This document shows, one piece after another, positions 33,095 through 42,051 of a stretch of DNA of 64,000 nt. A program made the position numbers and the translations under genes. Where the stretch lies: assembly GCA_945876385.1 (NCBI GenBank), contig CAMCNU010000004.1, positions 1-64,000 of the forward strand, given 5' to 3'. The stretch is from an uncultured Veillonellaceae bacterium (GTDB lineage: Bacteria > Bacillota > Negativicutes > Veillonellales > Negativicoccaceae). The first letter of the stretch is position 1. The number at the start of each line of letters is the position of its first letter. The notes below the pieces were generated by a model, which worked only from the letters and a program-made list of their open reading frames with translations, had not been told where the DNA came from and made no database searches.

Positions 33095-35680
33095 ATGAAA
33101 ACCAAGAAATGGCTTGCCGCGTCACTCGCCGTGGCCGCGCTCGGCCTGATGTACGGCGGCACCGTCGCGGCCGCCAATCCGAGCGACACCGACCCGGCAA
33201 CCGTCGCCCAACTGAAAGAGCTGGAAAACAAAGTCAATGAAATGAAGCAATCCATCGAGGAAAATGCCGTGCATTACTTCTCGGTGAATAGTACGAAAAA
33301 TGATGCAGGCTCGAACTATAAGAATGACGGGGCGAAACAAGTCGATGCCATTGCCATCGGGGCACAAGCCAAAAGTGACGGGCAGAGCTCGATTGCCATG
33401 GGATACGATAGTAAGGTAACCGGAGGCTGGAGTATCGCTATCGGTCAATCAGCGAATGTGTCGGCACAGCAGCTCGGTACGGCCATAGGCTATGGGGCTA
33501 CGGTAACAGGAAATAACGGTGTGGCTTTGGGGACGATGGCGAAAGCGACACATAACTATGCACTTGCGTTGGGCGGGCAGGCACAAGCATTACAAGAGAA
33601 TACCATCGCCATCGGGGCAGGAACGAAATCCTCTCAATTCGGCGGCGTATCAATCGGTCAAGAAAGCGAAGTGACCCAAACGGCCTACAAAGGCATTGCC
33701 ATCGGGGCGCATGCCTATGTGGGACCTGCAGGATCGGGAACCACAAATCCGAAAGACTCCAAACCAAAGGCCAATCTGCTTTTCGGTGAAGATGTAGATG
33801 ATAAAACACCGTCAACGGCGGGAATGACAGAGCAAAATGCCATGGCTGTCGGTATGAATGCAAAAGCATTCGGATACCAGACCACCGCATTGGGCGCCGG
33901 AGCGGAAGCCCACGATACAAACACAGTAGCCATCGGTATCGGAACCATCGCGACAGGTCATTACAGTACCGCCGTAGGGAAACAGGCGCACACCTTTGCG
34001 GATAATGCCACGGCAATCGGACGCCTTGCTGCAGCAGTGGGAGAATCGGCATCCGCCTTGGGTATGCGAAGCTATGCCTACGGAAAAACCTCACTGGCAC
34101 TGGGGGCAAAATCTCGTGCCGTGGACAACAACAGCATCGCCATCGGGGCTAATTCGCTGGCAAAAGCCGCCAAGGACGGGAAAGCACTCTACAGCGATGA
34201 AGACGTCAAAGCGGCCGCCGGTGTCGTATCCGTAGGGAATCCGCAACACGAAGTCATCGAAAATTTGCACAATCACGACGGCAGTACGGTTGAAAGAAAA
34301 GAACAGATTGCGGAAAACTACAGAAGAATCGTCAATATGGCAGGCGGTATCGATAATCACGACGCGGTGAATGTCGCCCAATTGAAGGCGGTCGCGGAAA
34401 TGCCGCTCCATTTCTATGCGGGCGGTAAGAAAGAGGGAAATAACTACACCGTCGGTGCGACGCAGTGGACGATGTCGCCGAGCGATTTTCATCTCGACTT
34501 CGGGGAAGGTCTCAAAGCGGAACAAATCAAGAAAGACGGCAAGACCTACACGCTGGTATCGATTGACAAAAAGAGCGCGGTGACCGATATCACGGTACAC
34601 GCCGAAAAGAAAAACGACGCCGACACGAATAACAAATTTACCGTCACGCCGGACAAACCCGAGATGACGGTCAAGGGCGACGGGAAGAATATCACCGCGA
34701 CGATTGAAAAAGATAATACCGTCAAAGTTGCGCTCAAGGACGATATCAATGTCAAGAGCGTGACGGCGGGCAAGGCAAAGCTCTCGGCTGACGGCATCGC
34801 CTATGACGGCAAGACCTACATCGGCAAAGACGGACTCAACGCGAACGGCAAGAAAGTCACGCACGTCGCGGCGGGTGCAGTGAGCAAGGACAGCACCGAC
34901 GCGGTGAACGGGTCGCAGCTCTTTGCGACAAATGAAAATGTCGCCGCGAATATGAAGCGCATCGCGAATCTCGATGAAAGCCTCGGCAAGGTCGGTGCGG
35001 GTGCGGCGGCGCTGGCCGCGCTCCATCCGCTCGATTTCGATCCGGACGACAAGTGGGACTTCACGGCAGGCTACGGCCGCTACCGCGGCAACGACGCCGT
35101 TGCGCTGGGGGCGCACTACCGTCCGAACGAGGACACGATGCTTAGTATCGCCGGCACCGTCGGTAACGGTGATGAGATGTTCAATGCGGGCATTTCCGTC
35201 AAGCTCGGCCAAGGTCATCATGTATCGACCTCCCGTGTCGCCATGGCCAAGGAACTCAAAGAACTGCGCGCGGTCGTCGAAATGCAAAACCGGCAAATCC
35301 GGCAACTGACCGAATTGGTCACCGGGCATGCCGCACCGGCTGCCGCATCGCATGCGGCGACGCAGTTTGCCGATGTACCGGCCGACCACTGGGCGGTTGA
35401 ATATGTCCGTACCCTCGCCGCCCGCGGGTTGTTGGAAGGCTACCCCGACGGTGAATTCAAAGGCGACCGCCGCATCACGCGCTATGAGCTGGCGGCGATA
35501 TTCTACCGTGCACTGCAAAACGGCGCACCTGTCGACGGCCGCATGAGCCAAGCTGTCGCGGAATTTGCCCCTGAATTGGAGCAGGTACGGCTGGCGGAAC
35601 GCTTCCGCGTCGATGCCGTCGCCACCGATAAAGACGGCCATCCCACGATCGAACGTGTCCGCACGGTCGAGGCGCAGTAA
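33095..35680 (+). CDS. YadA-like trimeric autotransporter adhesin with C-terminal SLH domain
   Basis: An 861-residue surface protein. A signal peptide (about 1-27) precedes a short coiled coil and a YadA-type head of repeated AIGxxA/ALG units (about 85-380). A stalk follows, then HAAAGAVSKDSTDAVNGSQL-type neck residues and a YadA anchor (about 612-705) with the four-strand barrel segment. After the anchor come a coiled coil (about 710-745), one SLH domain (757-806; FADVPADHWA and GEFKGDRRITRYELAAI) and a 55-residue tail. In classic YadA the barrel is the extreme C-terminus. Here the SLH part should lie in the periplasm and could bind peptidoglycan, as SLH proteins do in Negativicutes. It is monocistronic. 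Confidence 0.9.
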   Translation: MKTKKWLAASLAVAALGLMYGGTVAAANPSDTDPATVAQLKELENKVNEMKQSIEENAVHYFSVNSTKNDAGSNYKNDGAKQVDAIAIGAQAKSDGQSSIAMGYDSKVTGGWSIAIGQSANVSAQQLGTAIGYGATVTGNNGVALGTMAKATHNYALALGGQAQALQENTIAIGAGTKSSQFGGVSIGQESEVTQTAYKGIAIGAHAYVGPAGSGTTNPKDSKPKANLLFGEDVDDKTPSTAGMTEQNAMAVGMNAKAFGYQTTALGAGAEAHDTNTVAIGIGTIATGHYSTAVGKQAHTFADNATAIGRLAAAVGESASALGMRSYAYGKTSLALGAKSRAVDNNSIAIGANSLAKAAKDGKALYSDEDVKAAAGVVSVGNPQHEVIENLHNHDGSTVERKEQIAENYRRIVNMAGGIDNHDAVNVAQLKAVAEMPLHFYAGGKKEGNNYTVGATQWTMSPSDFHLDFGEGLKAEQIKKDGKTYTLVSIDKKSAVTDITVHAEKKNDADTNNKFTVTPDKPEMTVKGDGKNITATIEKDNTVKVALKDDINVKSVTAGKAKLSADGIAYDGKTYIGKDGLNANGKKVTHVAAGAVSKDSTDAVNGSQLFATNENVAANMKRIANLDESLGKVGAGAAALAALHPLDFDPDDKWDFTAGYGRYRGNDAVALGAHYRPNEDTMLSIAGTVGNGDEMFNAGISVKLGQGHHVSTSRVAMAKELKELRAVVEMQNRQIRQLTELVTGHAAPAAASHAATQFADVPADHWAVEYVRTLAARGLLEGYPDGEFKGDRRITRYELAAIFYRALQNGAPVDGRMSQAVAEFAPELEQVRLAERFRVDAVATDKDGHPTIERVRTVEAQ

Positions 35681-35715
35681 TCCTCATCGACTGACACACA
35701 GTAATCAAACTTATT

Positions 35716-35746
35716 ATCCCCGCGTACCGGGTACGCGGGGATTTTT
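35716..35746 (+). terminator. terminator after the adhesin gene
   Basis: Hairpin ATCCCCGCGTACC/GTACGCGGGGAT followed by TTTTT. Confidence 0.9.
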
Positions 35747-35851
35747 CTGTGCCCGACGGCAACACGGCTCACCAAATGAGAATACCCGTACGCATAGTTG
35801 CAAATTGCGCAACAGTGAAACAAAAGCAAGACAAGCGATTATTAAATACGA

Positions 35852-35881
35852 TATAATATAAATATATTTGATGAGTATCGA
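35852..35881 (+). promoter_or_regulatory. putative -10 and FNR-like box before dcuC
   Basis: TATAAT at 35852-35857 without a convincing -35. TTGATGAGTATCGA at 35868-35881 matches the FNR/CRP half-site pair TTGAT-N4-ATCAA at 9 of 10 positions and lies just after the -10. The box is seen, its use is inferred. Confidence 0.35.
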
Positions 35882-35917
35882 CAGGGGCGATCTCTACCTC
35901 GTGAAGGAGTGATGTGT

Positions 35918-37303
35918 ATGAATTTGTTGTTGGCGTTGTTGGTCACGGTGTGGGTGGGATATTTTATCCTCAAGCGGTACAAGCCGCAGACAATCCTGTT
36001 TATCGGCGGGATGGTGCTGATGCTGGCTTCGGTACTGCTCGGCTACGGGCATATCTATACTCCGGAAAAAAGCACGGGGTTTTTATTATTCGACGTATTT
36101 GAATTCATCCGCGAGACACTCTCGAGCCGCGCGGGCAAGCTGGGGCTCAATATCATGGCGGTGGCGGGTTTTGCGCGCTATATGGATCATATCGGCGCGA
36201 GCCGCGCGCTGGTCAACTTGACCATTCAGCCGCTGCTCAAGCTCAAATCACCGTACCTGGTGATGAGTTGTTGCTGGGCGCTGGGGATGCTCCTGGGGCT
36301 GGCAATCAACAGCGCATCGGGGCTGGCGATGCTGCTCATGGTGACGATGTTCCCAATCCTCGTCGCACTCGGTGTCAGCCGGCTGTCGGCGACAGCGGCG
36401 ATTGCGACGACGCTGTGTCTGGACTGGAGTCCGAGTGATACGGGGACGATTTTTGCGGCCGAGCTGGCCGGTATCGATCCCGTCATCTACTGGCATGATT
36501 ACCAGGTGCCGATTGCCCTGTGCGTGTTCCCGGTAGTCGGTATCTTGCACTATTTCACGCAGAAATACATGGACAAGCGTGACGGGCATGTCGTCCGCCC
36601 GCTCGACAATCACAAAGAGGTCGAGGTCCATACGGAAAATGTCGCGCTGGACAACAGCCATCCGCCGCTGATCTTTGCGGTGTTGCCGCTGATTCCGCTG
36701 GCGCTGATTTTGGTATTCAGCCCGCTGATGATTGAGTCCATCCAAATGGATATCATCAAAGCGATGCTCATCGGTACATCCGTCGGGATGATAGCGCAGT
36801 ATATCCGCACACGCAATGCCAAGGAAGTCTGTGAAGATCTCGGTGTCTTTTTCGACGGGATGGGACGCCAGATGGCGCAAGTCGTCACACTCATCGTCGC
36901 CGGTGAGACCTTTGCCAAAGGGCTCATGGTCAGCGGGACGATAGACCAGCTGATCGCGGGGACGCATTCGGGCGGTTTCGGTGCCATCGGGCTGACGCTG
37001 ACGATGACGCTCATCATCGGTGTCTGTGCGGTCGTCATGGGCTCGGGCAATGCGCCGTTCTTTGCCTTTGCCAATCTCGTCCCCGATATCGCCGCCAAGA
37101 CCGGCATGGCGGCCGTACTCATGGTCCTGCCGATGCACTTCATCGCCAGCTCCGCGCGCGCGATTTCGCCGATTACGGCGGTCATCATCGTCGCCAGCGG
37201 CATGGCGGGCATCTCCTCATTTGACCTGGTGAAACGCACCGCGATTCCGATGATCGGCTCATGTCTGACGGTCGTCATCATGAACTTTGTCCTGTTCTTG
37301 TAA
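35918..37303 (+). CDS. DcuC family C4-dicarboxylate transporter
   Basis: An anaerobic C4-dicarboxylate carrier (DcuC/YfcC superfamily), 461 residues and about 12 membrane segments. The family motifs GKLGLNIMAVAGFARYMDHIGAS and DWSPSDTGTIFAAEL, and the pore-like GSGNAPFFAFANLVPDIA, are present. It likely exports succinate or exchanges fumarate/malate. The start at 35918 is 8 bases after AAGGAG; GTG and ATG codons at 35909 and 35912 are alternatives. It is monocistronic with its own terminator. Confidence 0.93.
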   Translation: MNLLLALLVTVWVGYFILKRYKPQTILFIGGMVLMLASVLLGYGHIYTPEKSTGFLLFDVFEFIRETLSSRAGKLGLNIMAVAGFARYMDHIGASRALVNLTIQPLLKLKSPYLVMSCCWALGMLLGLAINSASGLAMLLMVTMFPILVALGVSRLSATAAIATTLCLDWSPSDTGTIFAAELAGIDPVIYWHDYQVPIALCVFPVVGILHYFTQKYMDKRDGHVVRPLDNHKEVEVHTENVALDNSHPPLIFAVLPLIPLALILVFSPLMIESIQMDIIKAMLIGTSVGMIAQYIRTRNAKEVCEDLGVFFDGMGRQMAQVVTLIVAGETFAKGLMVSGTIDQLIAGTHSGGFGAIGLTLTMTLIIGVCAVVMGSGNAPFFAFANLVPDIAAKTGMAAVLMVLPMHFIASSARAISPITAVIIVASGMAGISSFDLVKRTAIPMIGSCLTVVIMNFVLFL

Positions 37304-37314
37304 GCGAGGGACAG

Positions 37315-37343
37315 AAAAACGCTCCGCATTGGAGCGTTTTTTG
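37315..37343 (+). terminator. terminator after dcuC
   Basis: Hairpin AAAACGCTCC/GGAGCGTTTT followed by T residues, just after the stop. Confidence 0.9.
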
Positions 37344-37800
37344 ATTGCACGCGACGGCGATAGACACTCTCGCATCGATAGCGGCGGTACGCCCTGCGCG
37401 ATATCGCCGCCCGCGCCCCGACACACCCACCGCTATCTGACTGTATCGCCGTACTCTCTCGCGCCGCTGTCGCCGCCGCACTGCCGACTTCTCCCGCCGT
37501 CCTGTTCCCCGTACCGCCGCCGTATGTCCCCACGGACGCCACTCCGCACCCTATGTCCGCCCCCTCCGTGCCGTTTGTCACACATCCCCCTATCGTGCCC
37601 GCGTACTCTCTACTTGCCGCACGACCCCCGCTATCATCCCGCCGCCCGTCGCGTGCCGCTTGTCACGCCACCGCAATGACGCTTCCCCTGCCTACGCTGT
37701 CGTCTTCGGACTGTACAGCACGCATCCGTATCTCTCGTCCGTCGCGCTCGGATTCGGTGCGCAATGCTCTCTCCGCGCACACCCGCATCCTGCGATAATG
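37344..37800 (+). other. C-rich, G-poor noncoding stretch
   Basis: About 450 bases between the dcuC terminator and the next promoter have very high C and low G on the plus strand. I find no credible gene: open frames through it are low-complexity Pro/Ser/Arg reading with no ribosome site. Such C-over-G bubbles are the composition expected of Rho-loading (rut) sites. Confidence 0.6.
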
Positions 37801-37819
37801 TACCTTTTATCACGCATCA

Positions 37820-37880
37820 TTTAACCTGTTTAACTATCCATGGTATAATATAAGCGACAATACCCACCATATAGGGTATT
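37820..37880 (+). promoter_or_regulatory. promoter and leader hairpin of the betaine-type ABC operon
   Basis: TTTAAC (37820-37825), 18 bases, TATAAT (37844-37849). A 7-bp inverted repeat AATACCC/GGGTATT (37859-37880) follows, then TATTTATTTTTATC. The repeat could be an operator or a weak attenuator. Confidence 0.6.
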
Positions 37881-37908
37881 TATTTTTATCCGAGAAAGGG
37901 AGGAATTT

Positions 37909-39045
37909 ATGATTGAATTTTTACACATTACAAAACACTACAAAGACACCCGCGTCCTCCACGACATTTCCCTAACCGTTCAGGACGGTGAGACCGTCTG
38001 CCTGGTCGGTGAATCGGGCAGCGGCAAGACGACCCTGCTCAAGATGATCAACCGCCTGATTGACCCGACGTCGGGACAAATCCTGATTGACGGCGCAGAC
38101 ATCGCCGCGCAGGACATCCTCACCCTGCGCCGCAACATCGGCTACGTCATCCAGCAGACGGGGCTGTTTCCGCATATGACGATTGAGGAAAATATCGGCC
38201 TCATTCCCACGGTGACGGGGCAAGCCCCGGCGGCCGTACTCGACCGCACCTGCGAATTGCTCGATATGGTCGGTCTCGATCCGCATACCTATCTCGGGCG
38301 CTATCCCGCCGAGCTGTCCGGCGGCCAGCAGCAACGCGTCGGCGTGGCACGCGCCTTTGCCTGTGACCCGGATATTATCCTGATGGATGAGCCCTTTTCC
38401 GCGCTCGATCCGCTCACACGTGCGTCGTTGCAGGATGAAATCATTCAGATTCAATCCGAAGTACACAAGACGATTGTCTTTGTCACGCACGACATGGACG
38501 AAGCAGTACGGCTGGGCGACCGTATCTGCATCATCGACAAGGGGCATATTTTACAATACGACACGCCGGAGCAGCTGATGAAGGCGCCGAACAGTGATTT
38601 TGTCGCGCAATTCATCGGGACGAACCGCATTTGGAGCTCGCCGGATCTCATTCGCGCCGAGGACATCATGCTGCGTGAGGTCGAGACCTGCGGGCCGCAG
38701 CTGAGTGCTATGCGTGCGCTGGAAAAAATGCACCACGCGCATGTCAACGGGCTGCTCGTCATCGAGCGCGCAAGTCGCCGCCTGCTCGGCATGGTGACCG
38801 CGCGCGCCCTGCAGGCCGCGCCGGACAGACAGGCACCGGTCAGCCGCTACATGCAGACGGATCTGGAGACCATCCACCCGCAGCAAAGCATGGTGGAGAT
38901 GCTCCCCGTCATCAATCAGGATCGCGTCGCACTGGTCCCCGTCGTCGACGACGGCGGCCGTCTCTGCGGGCTGATTACCGAGTCGAGTCTGGTCACGACG
39001 CTCTCACAGCCCTATCTCAGTGACGACGAGGAGGTATCCGTATGA
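37909..39045 (+). CDS. betaine/ergothioneine-type ABC transporter ATP-binding protein (OpuCA-like)
   Basis: A 378-residue ATPase of the OpuCA/ProV/EgtUA group. Walker A GESGSGKTT, signature LSGGQQQRV, Walker B IILMDEPFSALDP and H-loop VTHDMDEA are intact. Two CBS modules occupy the last 120 residues; in this family they sense ionic strength or c-di-AMP. It is coupled to the fused permease/binding protein by an ATGA overlap. The substrate is not certain (betaine, choline, carnitine or ergothioneine). Confidence 0.94.
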   Translation: MIEFLHITKHYKDTRVLHDISLTVQDGETVCLVGESGSGKTTLLKMINRLIDPTSGQILIDGADIAAQDILTLRRNIGYVIQQTGLFPHMTIEENIGLIPTVTGQAPAAVLDRTCELLDMVGLDPHTYLGRYPAELSGGQQQRVGVARAFACDPDIILMDEPFSALDPLTRASLQDEIIQIQSEVHKTIVFVTHDMDEAVRLGDRICIIDKGHILQYDTPEQLMKAPNSDFVAQFIGTNRIWSSPDLIRAEDIMLREVETCGPQLSAMRALEKMHHAHVNGLLVIERASRRLLGMVTARALQAAPDRQAPVSRYMQTDLETIHPQQSMVEMLPVINQDRVALVPVVDDGGRLCGLITESSLVTTLSQPYLSDDEEVSV

Positions 39046-40616
39046 GCGTATTACTCTATTTACAAGAACACTACACGGACGTCCTCGCGCTCCTGTGGGA
39101 GCATATCGAGCTCACGGGCATCGCCGTCGCGCTCGCCGTCCTCATCGGCGTACCGCTCGGGATTCTCATCACCTATCGGCGCGGCTGGCAAGCGCCCGTA
39201 CTCAACGGCGCCAACCTCATGCAGGCGATACCGAGCCTGGCACTGCTGGGATTTGCGATACCGTTTTTCGGCATCGGCAAAGTCCCCGCCGTCCTCGTCG
39301 TCATCGTCTATTCGCTACTGCCGATCGTGAAAAACACCTACACGGGACTGGCGCAAATCGACCCGAACACGCGCGAAGCCGCCCGCGGTATCGGGCTCTC
39401 GCGTTGGCAAATCCTGCGCAAAGTCGAGCTTCCGCTCGCGCTGCCCGTCATCATGGCGGGGGTGCGTATCAGTGCCGTCACCGCCGTCGGGCTGATGACG
39501 ATTGCCGCCTTTATCGGGGCAGGCGGTCTCGGTGATCTCGTCTTTGCGGGGATTCGTACCGTCGATACCGTGAAAATCCTCGCCGGCGCGATCCCCGCCT
39601 GTCTGCTCGCGCTGGCAGTCGATTACCTGCTGGGTCTCGTCGAGACGCTCACCACCCCGCTCGCCGCCCAGCTCAACGCCAAGCAGGATCGCCGCCGCGT
39701 CACGGACAAACGCCGCCGCGCCAAACGCATCCTCACGGGCACACTCGTGCTTGCCCTGCTGGCGGGCGGCACCTCCGCCTACCGCCACCGGCAGGCGGAA
39801 GACGCCGACATCGTCGTCGGGTCAAAAGACTTTACGGAAAACATCGTCGCCGCGCACCTCATGAGCGACATCATCGAAGCACGCACGGGACTTGTCGTCG
39901 ACCGCCGCATCAACCTCGGCGGCACCCAGGTCGCCTACGAAGCCCTCAAAAGCGGCCAAATCGACCTCTACCTCGACTACACCGGCACCGTCTACATCAA
40001 CCTCTTGAAAAACGAACCGACCCGCGACCTCGACGCCATGTATACCGCCGCCCGTGACCAACTCAAACAACGCTACGACATCGACATGCTCTCCCCCTAT
40101 CGCTTCAACAACACCTACAGCATCGGTGTCATGCCCGCCTACGCCGACGCCCACCACCTCCAAACCGTCAGCGACCTCAAGCGTGTCCAACACGACATCC
40201 GCGGTGCCACGACATTTGAATTTCAAAACCGTCCCGACGGCATCAGCGGCATGCTCGCCTACTACGGCCTTGCCATCGACGACATCGTCGGCATCGACGG
40301 CTCGCCGCGCTACACCGCGCTGGCCGGCGGCGACGTCCAATTCATCGACACCTTTGCCACTGACGGCCTGATTCGCAAATTTGACGTCCGGCTCCTCGAT
40401 GACGACCGCGACTACTTCCCGCCCTACTACGCCGTCCCGATGCTCCGCGGCGAAACCGCCCAAACGCACCCCGAAGTCATCCGCGCACTCGCCGAACTCG
40501 AACCCTACCTTACCGACGAAGTCATGCAAGAACTCAACTACCGCGTCGACGAAGGCAAAGAACCCCCCGCCAAAGTTGCCCGCGACTACCTCCGCTCCTG
40601 CGGCCTCATCGAGTGA
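39042..40616 (+). CDS. fused permease and substrate-binding protein of a betaine/ergothioneine-type ABC importer
   Basis: A 524-residue fusion. Residues 1-235 are an OpuCB-type permease with the EAA loop REAARGIGLSRWQILRKVELPLALP. A basic linker and one more hydrophobic segment (about 230-252) lead to an OpuAC-like binding domain starting near VVGSKDFTENI. The domain is therefore tethered on the outer face of the cytoplasmic membrane. The same layout is known for OpuBC/OpuABC-like osmolyte importers and for EgtU, the ergothioneine importer. Confidence 0.93.
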   Translation: MSVLLYLQEHYTDVLALLWEHIELTGIAVALAVLIGVPLGILITYRRGWQAPVLNGANLMQAIPSLALLGFAIPFFGIGKVPAVLVVIVYSLLPIVKNTYTGLAQIDPNTREAARGIGLSRWQILRKVELPLALPVIMAGVRISAVTAVGLMTIAAFIGAGGLGDLVFAGIRTVDTVKILAGAIPACLLALAVDYLLGLVETLTTPLAAQLNAKQDRRRVTDKRRRAKRILTGTLVLALLAGGTSAYRHRQAEDADIVVGSKDFTENIVAAHLMSDIIEARTGLVVDRRINLGGTQVAYEALKSGQIDLYLDYTGTVYINLLKNEPTRDLDAMYTAARDQLKQRYDIDMLSPYRFNNTYSIGVMPAYADAHHLQTVSDLKRVQHDIRGATTFEFQNRPDGISGMLAYYGLAIDDIVGIDGSPRYTALAGGDVQFIDTFATDGLIRKFDVRLLDDDRDYFPPYYAVPMLRGETAQTHPEVIRALAELEPYLTDEVMQELNYRVDEGKEPPAKVARDYLRSCGLIE

Positions 40617-40643
40617 GGGAAGGAATAGGGAGATAAAGGAGAC

Positions 40644-40686
40644 AAAAAAAAGAGAGTATACAGCCTTTGCTGTATACTCTCTTTTT
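40644..40686. terminator. bidirectional terminator between ABC operon and MATE gene
   Basis: Stem AGAGAGTATACAGC with loop CTTT, flanked by an A run on one side and T5 on the other. Serves the ABC operon (+) and the island genes (-). Confidence 0.9.
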
Positions 40687-40692
40687 AGGGTC

Positions 40693-42039
40693 TTACATAG
40701 ACATCCGTCGGTGCAAACGGCGCAGTCGATAATTGTACAAAAAGGCCGCCACAAACACGCTACCAATGTTACCCATCCAATAGGCATATGGTCCCCATGG
40801 CGTAATTTTTTCCAACAACACCCCGCCGCCGATACCTACTCCCCAATAGGTAATCAACGCAACCATCAACACAAACCGAACATCTTTGTACCCACGTAGC
40901 GCCCCCTGAATCGGAACTCCGAACGCATCTGCCAAATTAAAACACATCGCAAACGGAATAAACGTAGAAATCAGCGCGGCCAATCCCGCATCCGAAGTAT
41001 AAATAGACGAAACACGATTCATTTCCCAATAGCACCAGACAAATAAAAGTGCCGACGTTATCACGGTAAACAACTGTGATAACCGCGCATATCGATATGC
41101 CTGTTGCGGACGCTGTCCCCCAAGTGCAAAGCTGCACAAAATTGTCGTTGCTACCCCAACTGACATCGGCAACGTATAAATCAATTCCGAGAAATTATAC
41201 GCAGCTTGATGTGCGGCAATCACACTTGTCCCAAAACGTGTAATCAATAATCCCACGATTGCAAACGAGCTAATCTCCAAAAAATTGGCCAACCCGATCG
41301 GTATACCGATTCTTAATTGATCTCCGCAAATATTCATATCCATCGCATCCCAGTGATGAAATATTTTGTAGTCCGAAAATGAGCGATAACCGATTAAGAT
41401 GACACCAAACACAGCACAATTAAACAGATTGGACGCCGCAATGGCAATTCCGGTACCGGCACCTCCCAACTCCGGAAATCCGAAATGTCCATATATCAAA
41501 CAATAATTCAATACGACATTGACAACAAACCCCATACTCATGACTCCCAACGATAAATTGGTTTCTCCGTGAGCATCAATCACATTGCGAAACGTTACCG
41601 CCAAAAATGCAGGAATGATTCCCCAAGCGATATACAGCAAAAAACGATTGGCAATCTCCTGCACCGCCGGTTCCAGACCAAGCGATCGTACTACCGCCGG
41701 TAATAAATATATACACACACATACAACCAAAACGCCAATCGTCACTGCTACATATATCGCCTGCCGAATCATCGCTGCGATTCCGTCACGACGGCCAAAT
41801 CCAAGCTGTTGGCCAATCAAAGGCATAATCCCGGCAAATACCCCGGTCGCCGGAATCAAAATCGGCAACCATAAATTCACACCTACCGACACACCTGCCA
41901 AATCATATGCACTATGCTTTCCTGCCATGGCGGTCGAGCAAAAACTTCCCGCAATCATCATCACTTGTGTCAAAAAAATCGGAAACCAAATTTTTCCAAA
42001 TTGACACCACATCTCCCACTTACTGTCTGTATGTCGCAT
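40693..42039 (-). CDS. MATE-family efflux transporter
   Basis: A 448-residue, 12-segment multidrug and toxic compound extrusion protein (NorM/DinF type). The two halves begin with WFPIFLTQVMM-like and EISSFAIVGLL sequences, and conserved GxxxPLIGQQLG and AHQAAYN patterns are visible. It is the last gene of the polyamine island, 12 bases after the potE-like gene, and has a GAGG ribosome site. Its codon use is AT-rich like the rest of the island. A polyamine or cationic drug is a plausible substrate, not shown. Confidence 0.92.
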   Translation of the reverse strand: MRHTDSKWEMWCQFGKIWFPIFLTQVMMIAGSFCSTAMAGKHSAYDLAGVSVGVNLWLPILIPATGVFAGIMPLIGQQLGFGRRDGIAAMIRQAIYVAVTIGVLVVCVCIYLLPAVVRSLGLEPAVQEIANRFLLYIAWGIIPAFLAVTFRNVIDAHGETNLSLGVMSMGFVVNVVLNYCLIYGHFGFPELGGAGTGIAIAASNLFNCAVFGVILIGYRSFSDYKIFHHWDAMDMNICGDQLRIGIPIGLANFLEISSFAIVGLLITRFGTSVIAAHQAAYNFSELIYTLPMSVGVATTILCSFALGGQRPQQAYRYARLSQLFTVITSALLFVWCYWEMNRVSSIYTSDAGLAALISTFIPFAMCFNLADAFGVPIQGALRGYKDVRFVLMVALITYWGVGIGGGVLLEKITPWGPYAYWMGNIGSVFVAAFLYNYRLRRLHRRMSM

Positions 42040-42051
42040 ACCAACCTCAAA

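Noticed and set aside
34091-35641. A minus-strand open frame of 516 codons opposite the adhesin
   Set aside because: Shadow of the repetitive adhesin; no promoter or ribosome site.
37287-37679. A 130-codon plus-strand frame through the region after dcuC
   Set aside because: Pro/Ser/Arg low-complexity product produced by the C-rich base composition, overlapping the dcuC end and its terminator.
40651-40682. GTATAC boxes in the hairpin as regulator sites
   Set aside because: They are part of a strong two-way terminator stem, which explains the palindrome fully.
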